NCBI GenBank assembly: GCA_017643385.1
Contig: JAEPNN010000009.1
Span: 62,001-126,000 of the forward strand
Length of the DNA stretch: 64,000 nt
DNA from: Dinoroseobacter sp.
GTDB lineage: Bacteria; Pseudomonadota; Alphaproteobacteria; Rhodobacterales; Rhodobacteraceae
Direction of reading: 5' to 3'
Part shown: positions 49,456-58,611 of the stretch, one piece after another
How positions within the stretch are numbered: the first letter of the stretch is position 1
How the letters are laid out: the number at the start of each line of letters is the position of its first letter
The notes under the pieces: model-generated
Databases searched by the model: none
Seen by the model: the letters and a program-made list of their open reading frames with translations, nothing else
What the model was told of the DNA's origin: nothing
Program-made: the position numbers and the translations under genes

Positions 49456-49592
49456 GAGGGACCTCCTTTTCTGGCACTCTGCATCGACTGCCCCTGACTG
49501 ACCAGTGAAACGCCACGTTAGCCAAAAGCGCGCGCGCGATCGGGCAGTCCCGGATATTGCGCTTTGCCGCCAGCCTCGGCTATGCAGCCGAT

Positions 49593-50714
49593 ATGACCAG
49601 CAAAGCTCCCCGTTTTACGGCTCATGTCGCTCAGCTTCCTGCGAGCGTGCCCTTCGTTGGACCCGAGGCGCAGGAACGCGCCATGGGTAAACCGTTTCTC
49701 GCGCGACTCGGGGCAAACGAGTCGGTCTTTGGCCCCTCGCCCAAAGCTGTCGCTGCCATGCAAGGCGCGGCGTCTGAGACGTGGATGTATGGCGACCCCG
49801 AAAACCATACGCTGAAACAGGCGCTTTCAGAGCATCTGGGAATTGGGCCGGAGCATCTTGCGATCGGCGCGGGGATTGATGGCTTGCTGAATTCAATCGT
49901 GCGCTTGACTGTGACCCATGGGGACACTGTCGTCACATCCGCAGGCGCGTATCCCACCTTCAATTATCACGTGAACGGATATGGGGGCACGTTGCACACG
50001 GTGCCCTTCAAAGACGACCACGAAGATCCCGAGGCGCTGCTGGCCAAAGCCAAAGAGGTAAACGCCAAGCTTATATACCTCTGTAATCCAGATAATCCGA
50101 TGGGCACCTGGCATGATGCGCAGACCGTTCAATCCATGATTGACCGCGTCCCGGAAGGAACACTTCTGGTGCTGGATGAAGCCTATATCGAATGCGCGCC
50201 AGATGGGCTTGCCCCGCCACTGGCCCCGGACACACCCCAGGTGATCCGCACCCGTACGTTTTCAAAGGCCTATGGTATGGCGGGTGCCCGTGTGGGCTAC
50301 GCGATCTGCGCGCCCGAGATGGCCAATGCCTTCAACAAGGTGCGCAACCATTTCGGCATGAGTCGGATTTCACAGGCGGGCGCGCTGGCGGCCCTGCAAG
50401 ATCAGGACTATCTGCACGCAACCGTTGAGAAGATCGCGAAAGCCCGCAACAGGATTGCCGAGATCGCACGCGCCAATGGGCTGACGCCACTGCCTTCGGC
50501 AACCAATTTCGTGACGATGGATGTGGGCGGCGATGGCGATCTTGCCCGCGCACTGGTCGCAAGCCTTATCGCGCGCAGGATCTTTGTGCGCATGCCCTTC
50601 GTGGCGCCCGAAGACCGATGCATTCGGGTCAGTGCTGGCGAAGATGCCGATATCGATGCCTTCGCCGCAGCGCTGCCAGAGGCCCTTGCAGACGCTCGCG
50701 CAAAAGTAGGGTGA
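49593..50714 (+). CDS. Class I/II PLP aminotransferase (histidinol-phosphate aminotransferase-like)
   Basis: 373 residues from ATG 49593; the frame opens at 49557. Fold type I PLP enzyme: LGANESVFGPSPKAV near the N-terminus as in HisC, CNPDNPMGTW (PLP Asn), LVLDEAYIE (PLP Asp), the PLP-lysine in TRTFSKAYGMAGARVGYAI, and the C-terminal carboxylate Arg in DRCIRVSAG. HisC-like proteins outside a his operon often transaminate aromatic or other amino acids. No his genes are near, so the substrate is open. Confidence 0.87.
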   Translation: MTSKAPRFTAHVAQLPASVPFVGPEAQERAMGKPFLARLGANESVFGPSPKAVAAMQGAASETWMYGDPENHTLKQALSEHLGIGPEHLAIGAGIDGLLNSIVRLTVTHGDTVVTSAGAYPTFNYHVNGYGGTLHTVPFKDDHEDPEALLAKAKEVNAKLIYLCNPDNPMGTWHDAQTVQSMIDRVPEGTLLVLDEAYIECAPDGLAPPLAPDTPQVIRTRTFSKAYGMAGARVGYAICAPEMANAFNKVRNHFGMSRISQAGALAALQDQDYLHATVEKIAKARNRIAEIARANGLTPLPSATNFVTMDVGGDGDLARALVASLIARRIFVRMPFVAPEDRCIRVSAGEDADIDAFAAALPEALADARAKVG

Positions 50715-50766
50715 CCTTTAATAAATTTGCGTTACGTTTTTTGCAGGCAGGTTGGAGGCCCGCAAA

Positions 50767-50961
50767 ATGCGCGACTATGACTACAGCAAGATCGGTGTCG
50801 TCGAAGACTACACAGACGCTTTTCTGGTCTGCGCCTGGGTCATCCTGTTCATCAGCCTCACGACCTTTGCCATTCTTTTTGGCTTCCTGCCCGCCCTGTT
50901 CATTGGCTGGCTGGCAGCACGTGGTCTCAACAGCATTCGCCGCGGGAAGATGACCCGCTAA
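50767..50961 (+). CDS. Small membrane protein, unknown function
   Basis: 64 residues from ATG 50767, with GGAGG eight nt upstream. An acidic N-terminus (MRDYDYSKIGVVEDYTD) precedes a hydrophobic region long enough for two short or one long membrane segment (AFLVCAWVILFISLTTFAILF, GFLPALFIGWLAA) and a basic tail (RRGKMTR). It follows the aminotransferase by 52 bp. Its last 35 bp overlap the end of the convergent class V aminotransferase gene. Confidence 0.65.
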   Translation: MRDYDYSKIGVVEDYTDAFLVCAWVILFISLTTFAILFGFLPALFIGWLAARGLNSIRRGKMTR

Positions 50962-52171
50962 CCGGCGAGGTTGAGCTACCGATAAAGCCGGACGCTGCCG
51001 CGACACCGCTTGCAGCAAACGGGATCTTGAGCGCATGAAGTCCAGCTTCGATGGACGCAAGCACCCCTAACACCATATGCGGATTGATATGACCCATGTG
51101 CCCCACGCGGAAGAACCCGTCGCGTGCTGGATCGCCCTGCGGTGCCATACCGAGCCCAATCCCGAGCGTCACGCCAGCCTCCGCTTCCAACCATTGCCGC
51201 AACTGCGTCGCCTTGGGCGACGGCGCGGATGCCGCGGTCACCGCATGGCTGCGAATTGAAGGGTCCTTGACGTTCAGCGCCAACCCCTCCGGGTGCGCCC
51301 AAGCGTCAAAGGCCGTCCACACCGCACGGGCAAGGGTCGTGTGGCGCTGCCAGGCGGCTTCCACACCTTCTTCATGCACGAGCATCTTCATCGCTTCGCG
51401 AAGCGCGAAGAGGTGATGCACAGGCGGGGTGCCTCCGAAATAGAGCGGCGGTTCATCCGCAATGAACCGCGGGGACCAATCCCAATGACTTGAAACGCGG
51501 TCCATGGCAGCGCGCGCACGCTCAGCCTTCTCGCTCGCAAAGACAAATGCCATGCCGGGCGGTGTCATCAGCCCTTTCTGACTGCCCGTCACCATGACAT
51601 CCACACCCCAGGCATCCATCTCGAAGGCGTCAACACCCAGACAGGCAATGCAGTCGATCATCAAAAGGGCGTCGTGCCCGGCCCCATCCAGTGCCTTGCG
51701 CAAACCCGCCACATCATTGAGCACCGAGGTTGCGGTATCGACCTGAACTGCCAACACGGCCTTGTAAGGCTGAGCCCCCGTATCGGCGCGCAATAGCGCT
51801 TCGGCCCGATCCAGATCTATTGCCGAGCTGAGACCGAAATCGATCAGGTCGACTTCTATTCCCAACCGACGGGCCATTTCGGCCCAACCTTCACAGAACC
51901 GACCCGTCGATAGCGCCAGCACCCTGTCTCCCGGCGCAAGTACATTGGCAATCGCGGCTTCCCAGGCCGCATGCCCGTTGCCGATATACATCGCCACATT
52001 TCCAGTGGTGCGGGCCACGGCCTTCAGGTCAGGAATCACACTCCGTATCAGATCCAGAAGCTCGCCCTCATAGATGTTGGGTGATGCACGGTGCATTGCC
52101 TGCAACACACGGTCCGGCATCACCGAAGGTCCGGGAATTGCAAGATATGTACGGCCATGAGCAAGCGACAT
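50927..52171 (-). CDS. Class V PLP aminotransferase (alanine/serine-glyoxylate type)
   Basis: 414 residues from ATG 52171 (MSLAHGRTYLAIPGPSVMPD); the open frame runs upstream to 52492 but that part is not protein-like. Features are the substrate loop IPGPSVMPDRV, YIGNGHAAWEAAI near the N-terminus, PLP Asp in LMIDCIACLGV and the Schiff-base Lys in VTGSQKGLMTPPGMAF. It moves an amino group from alanine or serine to glyoxylate, or acts on a related pair. The C-terminus has a ~25-residue Ser/Gly-rich tail (ASGFIGSSTSPVSGSSSRG) that runs into the small membrane-protein gene on the other strand. Confidence 0.88.
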   Translation of the reverse strand: MSLAHGRTYLAIPGPSVMPDRVLQAMHRASPNIYEGELLDLIRSVIPDLKAVARTTGNVAMYIGNGHAAWEAAIANVLAPGDRVLALSTGRFCEGWAEMARRLGIEVDLIDFGLSSAIDLDRAEALLRADTGAQPYKAVLAVQVDTATSVLNDVAGLRKALDGAGHDALLMIDCIACLGVDAFEMDAWGVDVMVTGSQKGLMTPPGMAFVFASEKAERARAAMDRVSSHWDWSPRFIADEPPLYFGGTPPVHHLFALREAMKMLVHEEGVEAAWQRHTTLARAVWTAFDAWAHPEGLALNVKDPSIRSHAVTAASAPSPKATQLRQWLEAEAGVTLGIGLGMAPQGDPARDGFFRVGHMGHINPHMVLGVLASIEAGLHALKIPFAASGVAAASGFIGSSTSPVSGSSSRGECC

Positions 52172-52304
52172 GTTTGGGCCTTTCCATTCAGTCCAGAGGC
52201 TGAGGTAGACCCCACTTGCGTTGGGGTCAATGCCAAGCCTTCTTGCCCTGCAACCCCAAATCGCGTTAGGGGACCGCGACCCAAAGCGGAGCGCACCTTC
52301 CCCG

Positions 52305-52991
52305 ATGAAAGCCCTGATTGATCGTAAGTTGAAGCAGTGGGAAGTTGCCCTGAGATCGTCTTTTGGGGATGATATCTCGACCCCGGAAATGCGCCGCCGC
52401 GCGAATTGGGACTTCCAGATTTTCGACCATGCCTTCTTGCGCAAATACTGGACCAATTTTGACGAGGTTGCCCCGGGTGTGTACCGCTCCAACCAGCCTG
52501 ATCCCGCGCGCTATGAGGCGCTGGCCGAACGCGGTATCAAGACAATCCTGAACCTACGCGGTGTGAGCCCCCATTCGCATTATCTGTTTGCTGAGGAAGC
52601 GACACGCCAGAACCAGATGCGGATGGTTACAATCCCGCTGGAAGCACGGACTGCCGTTTCGGCGGCACGCTTTGCCGAGCTGTTTGACGCGTTTCGCACG
52701 CTCGACAAGCCTTTCCTCATGCATTGCAAATCCGGGGCAGATCGGGCGGGCCTCGCCTCGGCGCTTTACCGGATGGTGATTATGGGCGACAGCGTGGAGC
52801 AAGCCCGCAAGCACTTGTCGATCCGATACGTCCATCTGAAACACTCCAAGACCGGGATCTGCGATCATCTCCTGGATGTTTACGAGGCGCGGTGCGCCGA
52901 TGGTGAGATCAACATCGAGGACTGGATTGCCACCGAATATGATCCTGCCGAGCTGATCGCCAGCTTTAAACGAAAGCGCGGCAAGGCATGA
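52305..52991 (+). CDS. Dual-specificity/tyrosine phosphatase-like protein
   Basis: 228 residues from ATG 52305. The P-loop HCKSGADRAG holds nucleophile C141 and R147 (HCx5R), preceded by GIKTILNLRG. This layout is the bacterial DSP-like family that dephosphorylates proteins or phosphoinositide/sugar phosphates. The stop overlaps the ABC exporter ATG by ATGA, so the two are coupled and may serve lipid or envelope transport. The substrate is unknown. Confidence 0.88.
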   Translation: MKALIDRKLKQWEVALRSSFGDDISTPEMRRRANWDFQIFDHAFLRKYWTNFDEVAPGVYRSNQPDPARYEALAERGIKTILNLRGVSPHSHYLFAEEATRQNQMRMVTIPLEARTAVSAARFAELFDAFRTLDKPFLMHCKSGADRAGLASALYRMVIMGDSVEQARKHLSIRYVHLKHSKTGICDHLLDVYEARCADGEINIEDWIATEYDPAELIASFKRKRGKA

Positions 52992-54742
52992 GTGAGGGCA
53001 GCGGCCTCTCGGGGCGCGTCCTGGCGCGCAGGGTCTGGCGCGATGCGCTGTCCCATCGAAAGGCACTGATATTCACGGCCCTTCTTTTGATGGCCATCGA
53101 GGGCGGCATGCTGGGCGCCCTCAGCTATCTGTTGCGACCTATGTTCGATCAGGTGTTCGTGGCCGGCGACATGGCAGCCCTATGGTGGGTAGGTCTTTCG
53201 ATCCTGGGACTGTTCATCATTCGCGGGATGGCCAGCGTTGGTCAGAAGGTTCTGCTGACCCGTGCGATCGAACGGGGCGCGGCGCGGCTGCAGTCCGGTG
53301 TTCTGGCGCATGTCATGGGGCTGGATGGTCGGTTTCATCAAACGCATCCTCCGGGCCAGTTGATCGAACGTGTTCAGGGCGACGTAATGACCATGAAGGA
53401 AAGCGGGGCGGCGATCATCACGGGGCTGGGCCGCGACGTGATTGGCGTGGTTTCACTTCTGGGTGTGGCGCTGTGGATCGACCCGATCTGGACGCTTGTG
53501 GCCCTGTTGGGCGTGCCAGTATTGATCGCTCCATCCGCGCTCGCCCAGAAATATACCCGCGACCGGGTCCGCACCGCACGCGAGATCGCAGCAGCAATGT
53601 CGACGCGGCTTGACGAGATTTTCCATGGCATCGCCCAGATCAAACTGAACCGGCTCGAGCGCGGACAATCTGAGCGCTATGACAGCTTGCTCGACACCCG
53701 CGTGAACACCGAAACACAAGCAGCACTTGGAAAGGCACTGATCCCCGGGCTGATTGATGTGATGACCGGTATCGGGTTTTTGGGTGTGCTGTATTTTGGG
53801 GGTCGCGAGATCATCGCAGGCGAAAAGACCGTGGGCGAGTTCATGTCCTTCTTCACCGCCATGGCGCTGATGTTCGAACCGCTGCGGCGTCTCGGCATGA
53901 TCTCAGGGCTTTGGCAGGCCGTAGCCGCAGCATTGGACAGGCTTTACGGGCTTTATGACACGAAGGCCTCGATCACATCACCTGCGCGCGCTGCGGATGT
54001 GCCAGTCAGCCACCAGATCGCGTTCAACGACGTACATCTGGCCTATGATGATACACCTGTTTTGCGGGGCTGCAGCTTCACCGCAGAGCCCGGGCAAACG
54101 ACCGCGCTAGTGGGGGCCTCGGGCGCGGGCAAAAGCACCATCTTCAATGCGCTGACGCGTTTGGTGGACCCAAGCACGGGGGACATTACCTTGGGCGGCA
54201 CCAGGGTAAACGAACTGTCACTCAGCGATCTGCGCGCACAGTTCTCAGTGGTGACACAAGACGCGCTTCTTTTCGACGAAAGCCTGCGAGACAATATCCT
54301 TCTTGGCATGGAGGATCCGGGGGAAGACCGATTGAACGCGGCCCTGAAAGACGCCCATGTCGCGGAGTTCCTGCCGAAGCTTCCCAAGGGGATTGACAGT
54401 CAGGCCGGTCCGCGCGGGTCTGCCTTGTCCGGAGGGCAACGTCAGCGCGTCGCCATCGCGCGGGCCCTCTTGCGTGATGCCCCTGTCCTGCTTCTGGATG
54501 AAGCCACCAGCGCGCTGGATGCTGAAAGCGAGGCCGTGGTTCAGGAAGCCCTTGATCGGCTGTCCAGAGGTCGAACAACCCTCGTGATCGCACACCGCTT
54601 ATCCACAATCCGCGCAGCCGATAAGATTGTGGTGATGGATCGGGGCCGCGTGGTTGAAGAAGGCTCGCATTCAGATCTGTTGGCAAAAAGCGGCGTTTAT
54701 GCCGGTCTTCACGCGCTGCAATTCAGCGAAGAAAGCACTTAA
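52988..54742 (+). CDS. ABC exporter, fused membrane and ATPase domains (MsbA-like)
   Basis: 584 residues. Six transmembrane helices lie in the first ~320 residues. The nucleotide-binding domain has Walker A GASGAGKST, Q-loop VVTQDALLFD, signature LSGGQRQR, Walker B VLLLDEATSALD and H-loop VIAHRLST. This is a homodimeric type IV exporter of the lipid A/multidrug class. Coupling with the phosphatase gene and the convergent GT2 gene hint at envelope work, but cargo is not shown. Its stop interlocks with the GT2 gene (TTAA). Confidence 0.95.
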   Translation: MSEGSGLSGRVLARRVWRDALSHRKALIFTALLLMAIEGGMLGALSYLLRPMFDQVFVAGDMAALWWVGLSILGLFIIRGMASVGQKVLLTRAIERGAARLQSGVLAHVMGLDGRFHQTHPPGQLIERVQGDVMTMKESGAAIITGLGRDVIGVVSLLGVALWIDPIWTLVALLGVPVLIAPSALAQKYTRDRVRTAREIAAAMSTRLDEIFHGIAQIKLNRLERGQSERYDSLLDTRVNTETQAALGKALIPGLIDVMTGIGFLGVLYFGGREIIAGEKTVGEFMSFFTAMALMFEPLRRLGMISGLWQAVAAALDRLYGLYDTKASITSPARAADVPVSHQIAFNDVHLAYDDTPVLRGCSFTAEPGQTTALVGASGAGKSTIFNALTRLVDPSTGDITLGGTRVNELSLSDLRAQFSVVTQDALLFDESLRDNILLGMEDPGEDRLNAALKDAHVAEFLPKLPKGIDSQAGPRGSALSGGQRQRVAIARALLRDAPVLLLDEATSALDAESEAVVQEALDRLSRGRTTLVIAHRLSTIRAADKIVVMDRGRVVEEGSHSDLLAKSGVYAGLHALQFSEEST

Positions 54743-55425
54743 GTCTTCCGGTAGGACTGCGCCAGCCGCGTCGGGTCAGCGCCCGCAAAATAGCGCATCA
54801 GCAATGTCAGGTTCCCCGCGCCACGCAGGATCCAGCCCTGACGTTCAAATTTGTCGGCAGACGTGGTCGCAAGCACCGGCAATTGCCGCAGGCGCCCCTT
54901 GAGCGCCCGCGCGAGGGCAACGTCCTCCATCAACGGTAGATCGGGCATCCCCCCCACCTGATCCAGCAGATCGCAGTGTATCAACAATGCCTGATCGCCA
55001 TAGGGCAATCCAAAAATGCGTGCCCGCAAGTTTGCCCATCCTGCCACGATCAGCGGCATCAAACCCTTGGCGTCAAAATCAAGCCGGAAATGATAGGCAA
55101 AGTTACGATCTGTCATCGCCTGTCGAACGGCCTCGGTCCATCCTGGCTGGAGCACCGTATCGGCGTGAAGCAACAAGACCCAGGGCGTGCAGGCAGCTGC
55201 GACCCCGCGCTTCAGTTGCGCCCCCCGGCCCGAGGCCCCGCTTATCCATTCCGCCCCTACGGCCTCGACCAGCTTGAAGGTGCTGTCGTCAGACCCGCCA
55301 TCCGTGACAAGAACCTCACGCACCAAACCTTCCCAAACACCCTCCAGAAGGGCGTCGAATGTGGCTGGCAAAGTCTCAGCCGCATTCAATGTCGGGACAA
55401 TTATGGTCAGGGGGGCAGATGGCAT
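54739..55425 (-). CDS. Family 2 glycosyltransferase (TIGR04283-like)
   Basis: 228 residues from ATG 55425 (MPSAPLTIIVPTLNAAETLP); the longer frame to 55578 is not coding-like. GT-A motifs are VTDGGSDDST and LLLHADTVLQPGW (DxD-like Asp). A late segment PLMEDVALARALKGRL gives the catalytic-base Asp region. The length and style match the short transferases labelled rSAM/selenodomain-associated type 2. Acceptor unknown. Divergent from ygfZ. Confidence 0.85.
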   Translation of the reverse strand: MPSAPLTIIVPTLNAAETLPATFDALLEGVWEGLVREVLVTDGGSDDSTFKLVEAVGAEWISGASGRGAQLKRGVAAACTPWVLLLHADTVLQPGWTEAVRQAMTDRNFAYHFRLDFDAKGLMPLIVAGWANLRARIFGLPYGDQALLIHCDLLDQVGGMPDLPLMEDVALARALKGRLRQLPVLATTSADKFERQGWILRGAGNLTLLMRYFAGADPTRLAQSYRKT

Positions 55426-55492
55426 GAAACAAGGGGTGTTGTGTCTGGTTACGCCCCCTATATGTGCTTGGAGCAGAATTTGGGAGACCTTA

Positions 55493-56245
55493 ATGTCCAG
55501 TGCCCTCGACCCAGCCCGCGCGCTTTTCCGGATTACGGGCACCGACAGGATTGATTTCCTGCAAGGTCTTGTCAGCAATGACGTCTCCCGCCTTGCAGAG
55601 GGGCCTGTTTACGCAGCCCTTCTGAGCCCGCAAGGAAAGTACCTTGCCGATTTCTTTCTGATCGCGGATGGCGATGGCGTAATCCTTGATGTTGCCGAAC
55701 CGCTGGCGGCCGGGCTTGCCCAAAGGCTGAACATGTACAAGTTACGCGCCGATGTTGCGATTGCCCCGATGGACAGCGGCGTGACACGCGGTCTGGGAGA
55801 GGTCCCTGCAGGCGCGGTCGCAGACCCCCGGCATCCAGAAATGGGATGGCGCTGTTATGATGGATCCGTACCAGACCAGCCCATCGACTGGCCCGCGCTT
55901 CGCGTCAGACTGGCAATCCCGGAAAGCGGGATCGAACTGCAACCCAACGACAGCTACATCCTCGAGATGGATTTCGAGCGTCTGAACGGCGTTGATTTCC
56001 GCAAGGGCTGTTTTGTAGGTCAGGAGGTCGTCGCGCGGATGCACCACAAGACCACGCTGAAGAAAGGACTGAGGCGCGTTCGGATTGATGGCGAGGCCGA
56101 TGTCGGGACTGAGATTACCTTAGGTGACAAGCCGGCGGGCGCTGTGTTCACCCAAGTGGGTGGCGAAGCATTGGCCTATCTTCGGTTCGATCGGATGGGG
56201 CCGGACATGAAAGCGGCGGACGCGACCCTCGCACCCGCCGATTGA
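55493..56245 (+). CDS. ygfZ: Folate-binding protein YgfZ/GcvT-like
   Basis: 250 residues from ATG 55493 (MSSALDPARALFRITGTDR); the frame extends far upstream across the divergent GT2 promoter and is not real there. Key motifs are FLQGLVSNDV and the YgfZ signature RKGCFVGQEVVARMHHK with its Cys. YgfZ binds tetrahydrofolate and helps maintain Fe-S enzymes such as MiaB; it is not a true aminomethyltransferase. It is convergent with efp, 24 bp between stops. Confidence 0.92.
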   Translation: MSSALDPARALFRITGTDRIDFLQGLVSNDVSRLAEGPVYAALLSPQGKYLADFFLIADGDGVILDVAEPLAAGLAQRLNMYKLRADVAIAPMDSGVTRGLGEVPAGAVADPRHPEMGWRCYDGSVPDQPIDWPALRVRLAIPESGIELQPNDSYILEMDFERLNGVDFRKGCFVGQEVVARMHHKTTLKKGLRRVRIDGEADVGTEITLGDKPAGAVFTQVGGEALAYLRFDRMGPDMKAADATLAPAD

Positions 56246-56269
56246 CAGCCTTGACCCTCTGAGCGGGCT

Positions 56270-56833
56270 TTAGGCGCGTTCGGAATATTCCATGGATTCG
56301 GTGTTCACCACGATCATCTCGTCTTGCCCGACGAATGGCGGCACCATGACCTTTACGCCATTGTCGAGGATCGCGGGCTTGAAGCTGTTGGCCGCCGTCT
56401 GGCCTTTGACGACCGGCTCGGTCTCGACAATCTTGCAGGTTACTTTTTGCGGCACGGTCGCATTCAACGCCTCGGCCTCGTAGAACTCGACGACGATGGT
56501 CATGCCATCCTGCAGGAACGGGCGACGATCGCCCAAGAGGTCTGCTGGCAACTGGATCTGCTCGTAAGTCTCGGTATCCATAAAGATCAACATGCCGTCG
56601 TCTTCATAGAGGAACTGCTGGTCTTTCTGTTCAAGGCGCACGCGTTCGACCTTGTCGGCGCTGCGGAAGCGTTCGTTCAGCTTTGACCCGTTGCGCAGGT
56701 TGCGCAACTCGACCTGAGCAAACGCGCCGCCCTTCCCGGGTTTCACGTGATCGACCTTCACGGCTGCCCAAAGACCGCCATTATGTTCCAATACGTTTCC
56801 GGGACGAATCTCGTTTCCGTTAATTTTAGGCAT
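56270..56833 (-). CDS. efp: Elongation factor P
   Basis: 187 residues from ATG 56833 ([17 protein letters not shown]). Three beta domains are visible, KOW-like 1-65, OB ~66-130 and OB ~131-187. The tip loop is [10 protein letters not shown] with K34, the position modified by EpmA or left bare in some groups. EF-P rescues ribosomes stalled at polyproline. No modification gene (epmA/epmB or earP) lies in the window. The upstream open frame to 56974 lies in the promoter region. Confidence 0.97.
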   Translation of the reverse strand: MPKINGNEIRPGNVLEHNGGLWAAVKVDHVKPGKGGAFAQVELRNLRNGSKLNERFRSADKVERVRLEQKDQQFLYEDDGMLIFMDTETYEQIQLPADLLGDRRPFLQDGMTIVVEFYEAEALNATVPQKVTCKIVETEPVVKGQTAANSFKPAILDNGVKVMVPPFVGQDEMIVVNTESMEYSERA

Positions 56834-56937
56834 GTGGCAAAACCGTGGCAAAATGGTTGATTTTTCGTTGATCGCGCCTATATCCCGTAGGACCGCGCGG
56901 GGCAAGACAATCCCTTGTGGTGTGACAACTGGGAGCC

Positions 56938-56952
56938 ATGCGCGTAGCGCAT
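56938..56952. promoter_or_regulatory. Inverted repeat in the efp divergent promoter
   Basis: ATGCGC and GCGCAT form a perfect 6-3-6 palindrome about 100 bp upstream of efp and 97 bp upstream of the small gene at 57049. It could serve either promoter. The regulator is unknown, and G+C-rich DNA gives such repeats by chance, so this is weak. Confidence 0.3.
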
Positions 56953-57048
56953 ATGTGATATTCTGAAAACGCACACCCGAATCGGAAAGAAATAGTCATA
57001 TTGCCCGTCACCCCGGAAACGCAAGAGCAATAACAATAAGGACGAAAC

Positions 57049-57363
57049 ATGTCGGATTTCGTAGACGCATCGGCATTTAACTTTGAGCAAGGACAACGCG
57101 CCCGCAAACTTTTTGCGGCAGTGGTTCTGGCTGCACTCGACGACGCCATTGCAGACGATAAGAAGTTCGGCAATGGCCCTGAACAAATTGCGCGCTGGGC
57201 GCGCTCTCGCGATGGACGCGAAGTACTGTCCTGCGCGGGCATCGATCCAAACGAACGCGTGGTTGGCGGCCTGATGGCTTTTGTCAGCCAAGGTGTGCGA
57301 ACATCGGTTGCTCTTTCTCGCGAAGAAAGCGAGCGCCGCAATCAGCAGGCAGAAGCCGCCTAA
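57049..57363 (+). CDS. Small conserved-looking cytosolic protein, unknown function
   Basis: 104 residues, no signal peptide or membrane segment. It begins SDFVDASAFNFEQGQRARKLF, has a helical, Ala-rich centre (AAVVLAALDDAIADDKKFG) and a charged C-terminus (REESERRNQQAEAA). It reads like a helical small protein with a well-formed reading frame and a strong terminator right after it. I do not recognise the family. Divergent from efp. Confidence 0.65.
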   Translation: MSDFVDASAFNFEQGQRARKLFAAVVLAALDDAIADDKKFGNGPEQIARWARSRDGREVLSCAGIDPNERVVGGLMAFVSQGVRTSVALSREESERRNQQAEAA

Positions 57364-57390
57364 GTCGCTTCACCCGTTGGTACAAAAACA

Positions 57391-57418
57391 ACGCGCCCGT
57401 ATTTGGGCGCGTTTTTTT
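57391..57418. terminator. Bidirectional intrinsic terminator
   Basis: Eight-pair stem ACGCGCCC/GGGCGCGT with loop GTATTT and a T-run on the plus strand (after the gene at 57049). On the minus strand the stem is followed by TGTTTTTGT, so it can also end the PopZ-like gene. Confidence 0.9.
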
Positions 57419-57436
57419 GATCCAAACTGTCGAGAA

Positions 57437-58516
57437 TTACCCCAGATCGCGCGCCTCAAGCGCCCGGTAAATCTCGCGTCGCACAAGCTTGCGTACATTT
57501 CGCGTGATGCGTTCCCCCAGAGAGCCCTGCAATTCACGCCGTACAATCTCGGAAACCATATCACGCAGCATTTCTGGATTGATGTCGATCTCCGTTGGCC
57601 GTGGAGCCGCCAATTCGGTTTCGCGAACGTAAGCCTCAAGACTTGCCTGTACGGCTTTCTCAATCTGCTCCACTGTCACAGACGACACAGCAGCACCTTC
57701 CGCCTGAGACGGCTCTGGAAGGTCCTGCCGGGGCGTATCTTCTTCTGCCGCTATCGGTTCAGGTTTTGTACGCATCGCAGCAGACGCCTGACTGACTTGG
57801 GCTGCACGCACCGCAGCCGCACGACGTCGCTTCGCACGCGTCTCAGCACCGGGAAGCACGTCGTCCGGGATATCCTCGATCGCTATACCCTCTTCACCAC
57901 CGTCAAGCAGGGCATCCAGATCAATCGGTGACGACGCCTCAACAGATGGCTCCACTATCTCCGATGCGTGGCTTTCCTCATCTTCAATTGTTTCGAGAAA
58001 TCCGTCGATTTCCTCACTCAACTGAGTTTGTTCGGCATCATTGAAACCAGCTCGGGCCCGCCCTGAACGTCGGAACGGTTGGTTCGCATCTGGCGTGTCA
58101 TCTTCCTCGGGCAGTGTTGCGGGCAACGCATCGAGATCTATTGCCAACTCCGTCGGGAAATCGTCCAGATCATCGGAAAGCGCCGTAGGTTCTGCGGTGT
58201 CGTCGGTCTGAGCTTCAGCCTGAAGCTTCATTTCCGCCACCCGAAAGTCATCTGTTAGAAGCAGCTTGGCGCGGGCAGCGCGGTTGATGGACTGACGATC
58301 TACGAGACCTGCGCTGTCTACCGAACGGCGGCGCTGAAAAACCCGCGCTGGTCTGGGGGCTTCAACCCCGATCTCTGGCGCGTCAGCACGAGGGGTGTTG
58401 TCCTGTGAAACTGGTGTTTCCCGGGCTTCACCACGCGCAGATTCTTCTGCGACTAACCTCCGGATGGAGGCCAATACGTCATCATTCTCAAATCCGTCTT
58501 TGGCGGCATTAGACAT
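57437..58516 (-). CDS. PopZ-like pole-organising protein (DUF2497-type)
   Basis: 359 residues from ATG 58516. The N-terminal helix DDVLASIRRLVAEE matches the PopZ N-terminal motif (EILASIRRII). A ~240-residue acidic, Pro/Asp-rich and probably disordered linker follows. The C-terminal amphipathic helices are EMLRDMVSEIVRREL and NVRKLVRREIYRALEARDLG, the assembly region. PopZ forms polar condensates that anchor the chromosome origin in alphaproteobacteria. Order pcm-tolC-popZ upstream on the same strand supports the call; valS, often the next gene, is instead ~9 kb away in the opposite orientation. It is longer than Caulobacter PopZ. Confidence 0.75.
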   Translation of the reverse strand: MSNAAKDGFENDDVLASIRRLVAEESARGEARETPVSQDNTPRADAPEIGVEAPRPARVFQRRRSVDSAGLVDRQSINRAARAKLLLTDDFRVAEMKLQAEAQTDDTAEPTALSDDLDDFPTELAIDLDALPATLPEEDDTPDANQPFRRSGRARAGFNDAEQTQLSEEIDGFLETIEDEESHASEIVEPSVEASSPIDLDALLDGGEEGIAIEDIPDDVLPGAETRAKRRRAAAVRAAQVSQASAAMRTKPEPIAAEEDTPRQDLPEPSQAEGAAVSSVTVEQIEKAVQASLEAYVRETELAAPRPTEIDINPEMLRDMVSEIVRRELQGSLGERITRNVRKLVRREIYRALEARDLG

Positions 58517-58611
58517 GTTTGTTGTGCGCCCCACGCGTTTTCACGTGATCAATGTAGACGGAAGACAAGTCTCGAGCAAGTTGAGGTATATAACGAGAGG
58601 TATTGATAGCT

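Noticed and set aside
52172-52492. 107-codon N-terminal extension of the class V aminotransferase
   Set aside because: Overlaps the divergent phosphatase gene and its promoter; the enzyme family begins at the ATG 52171.
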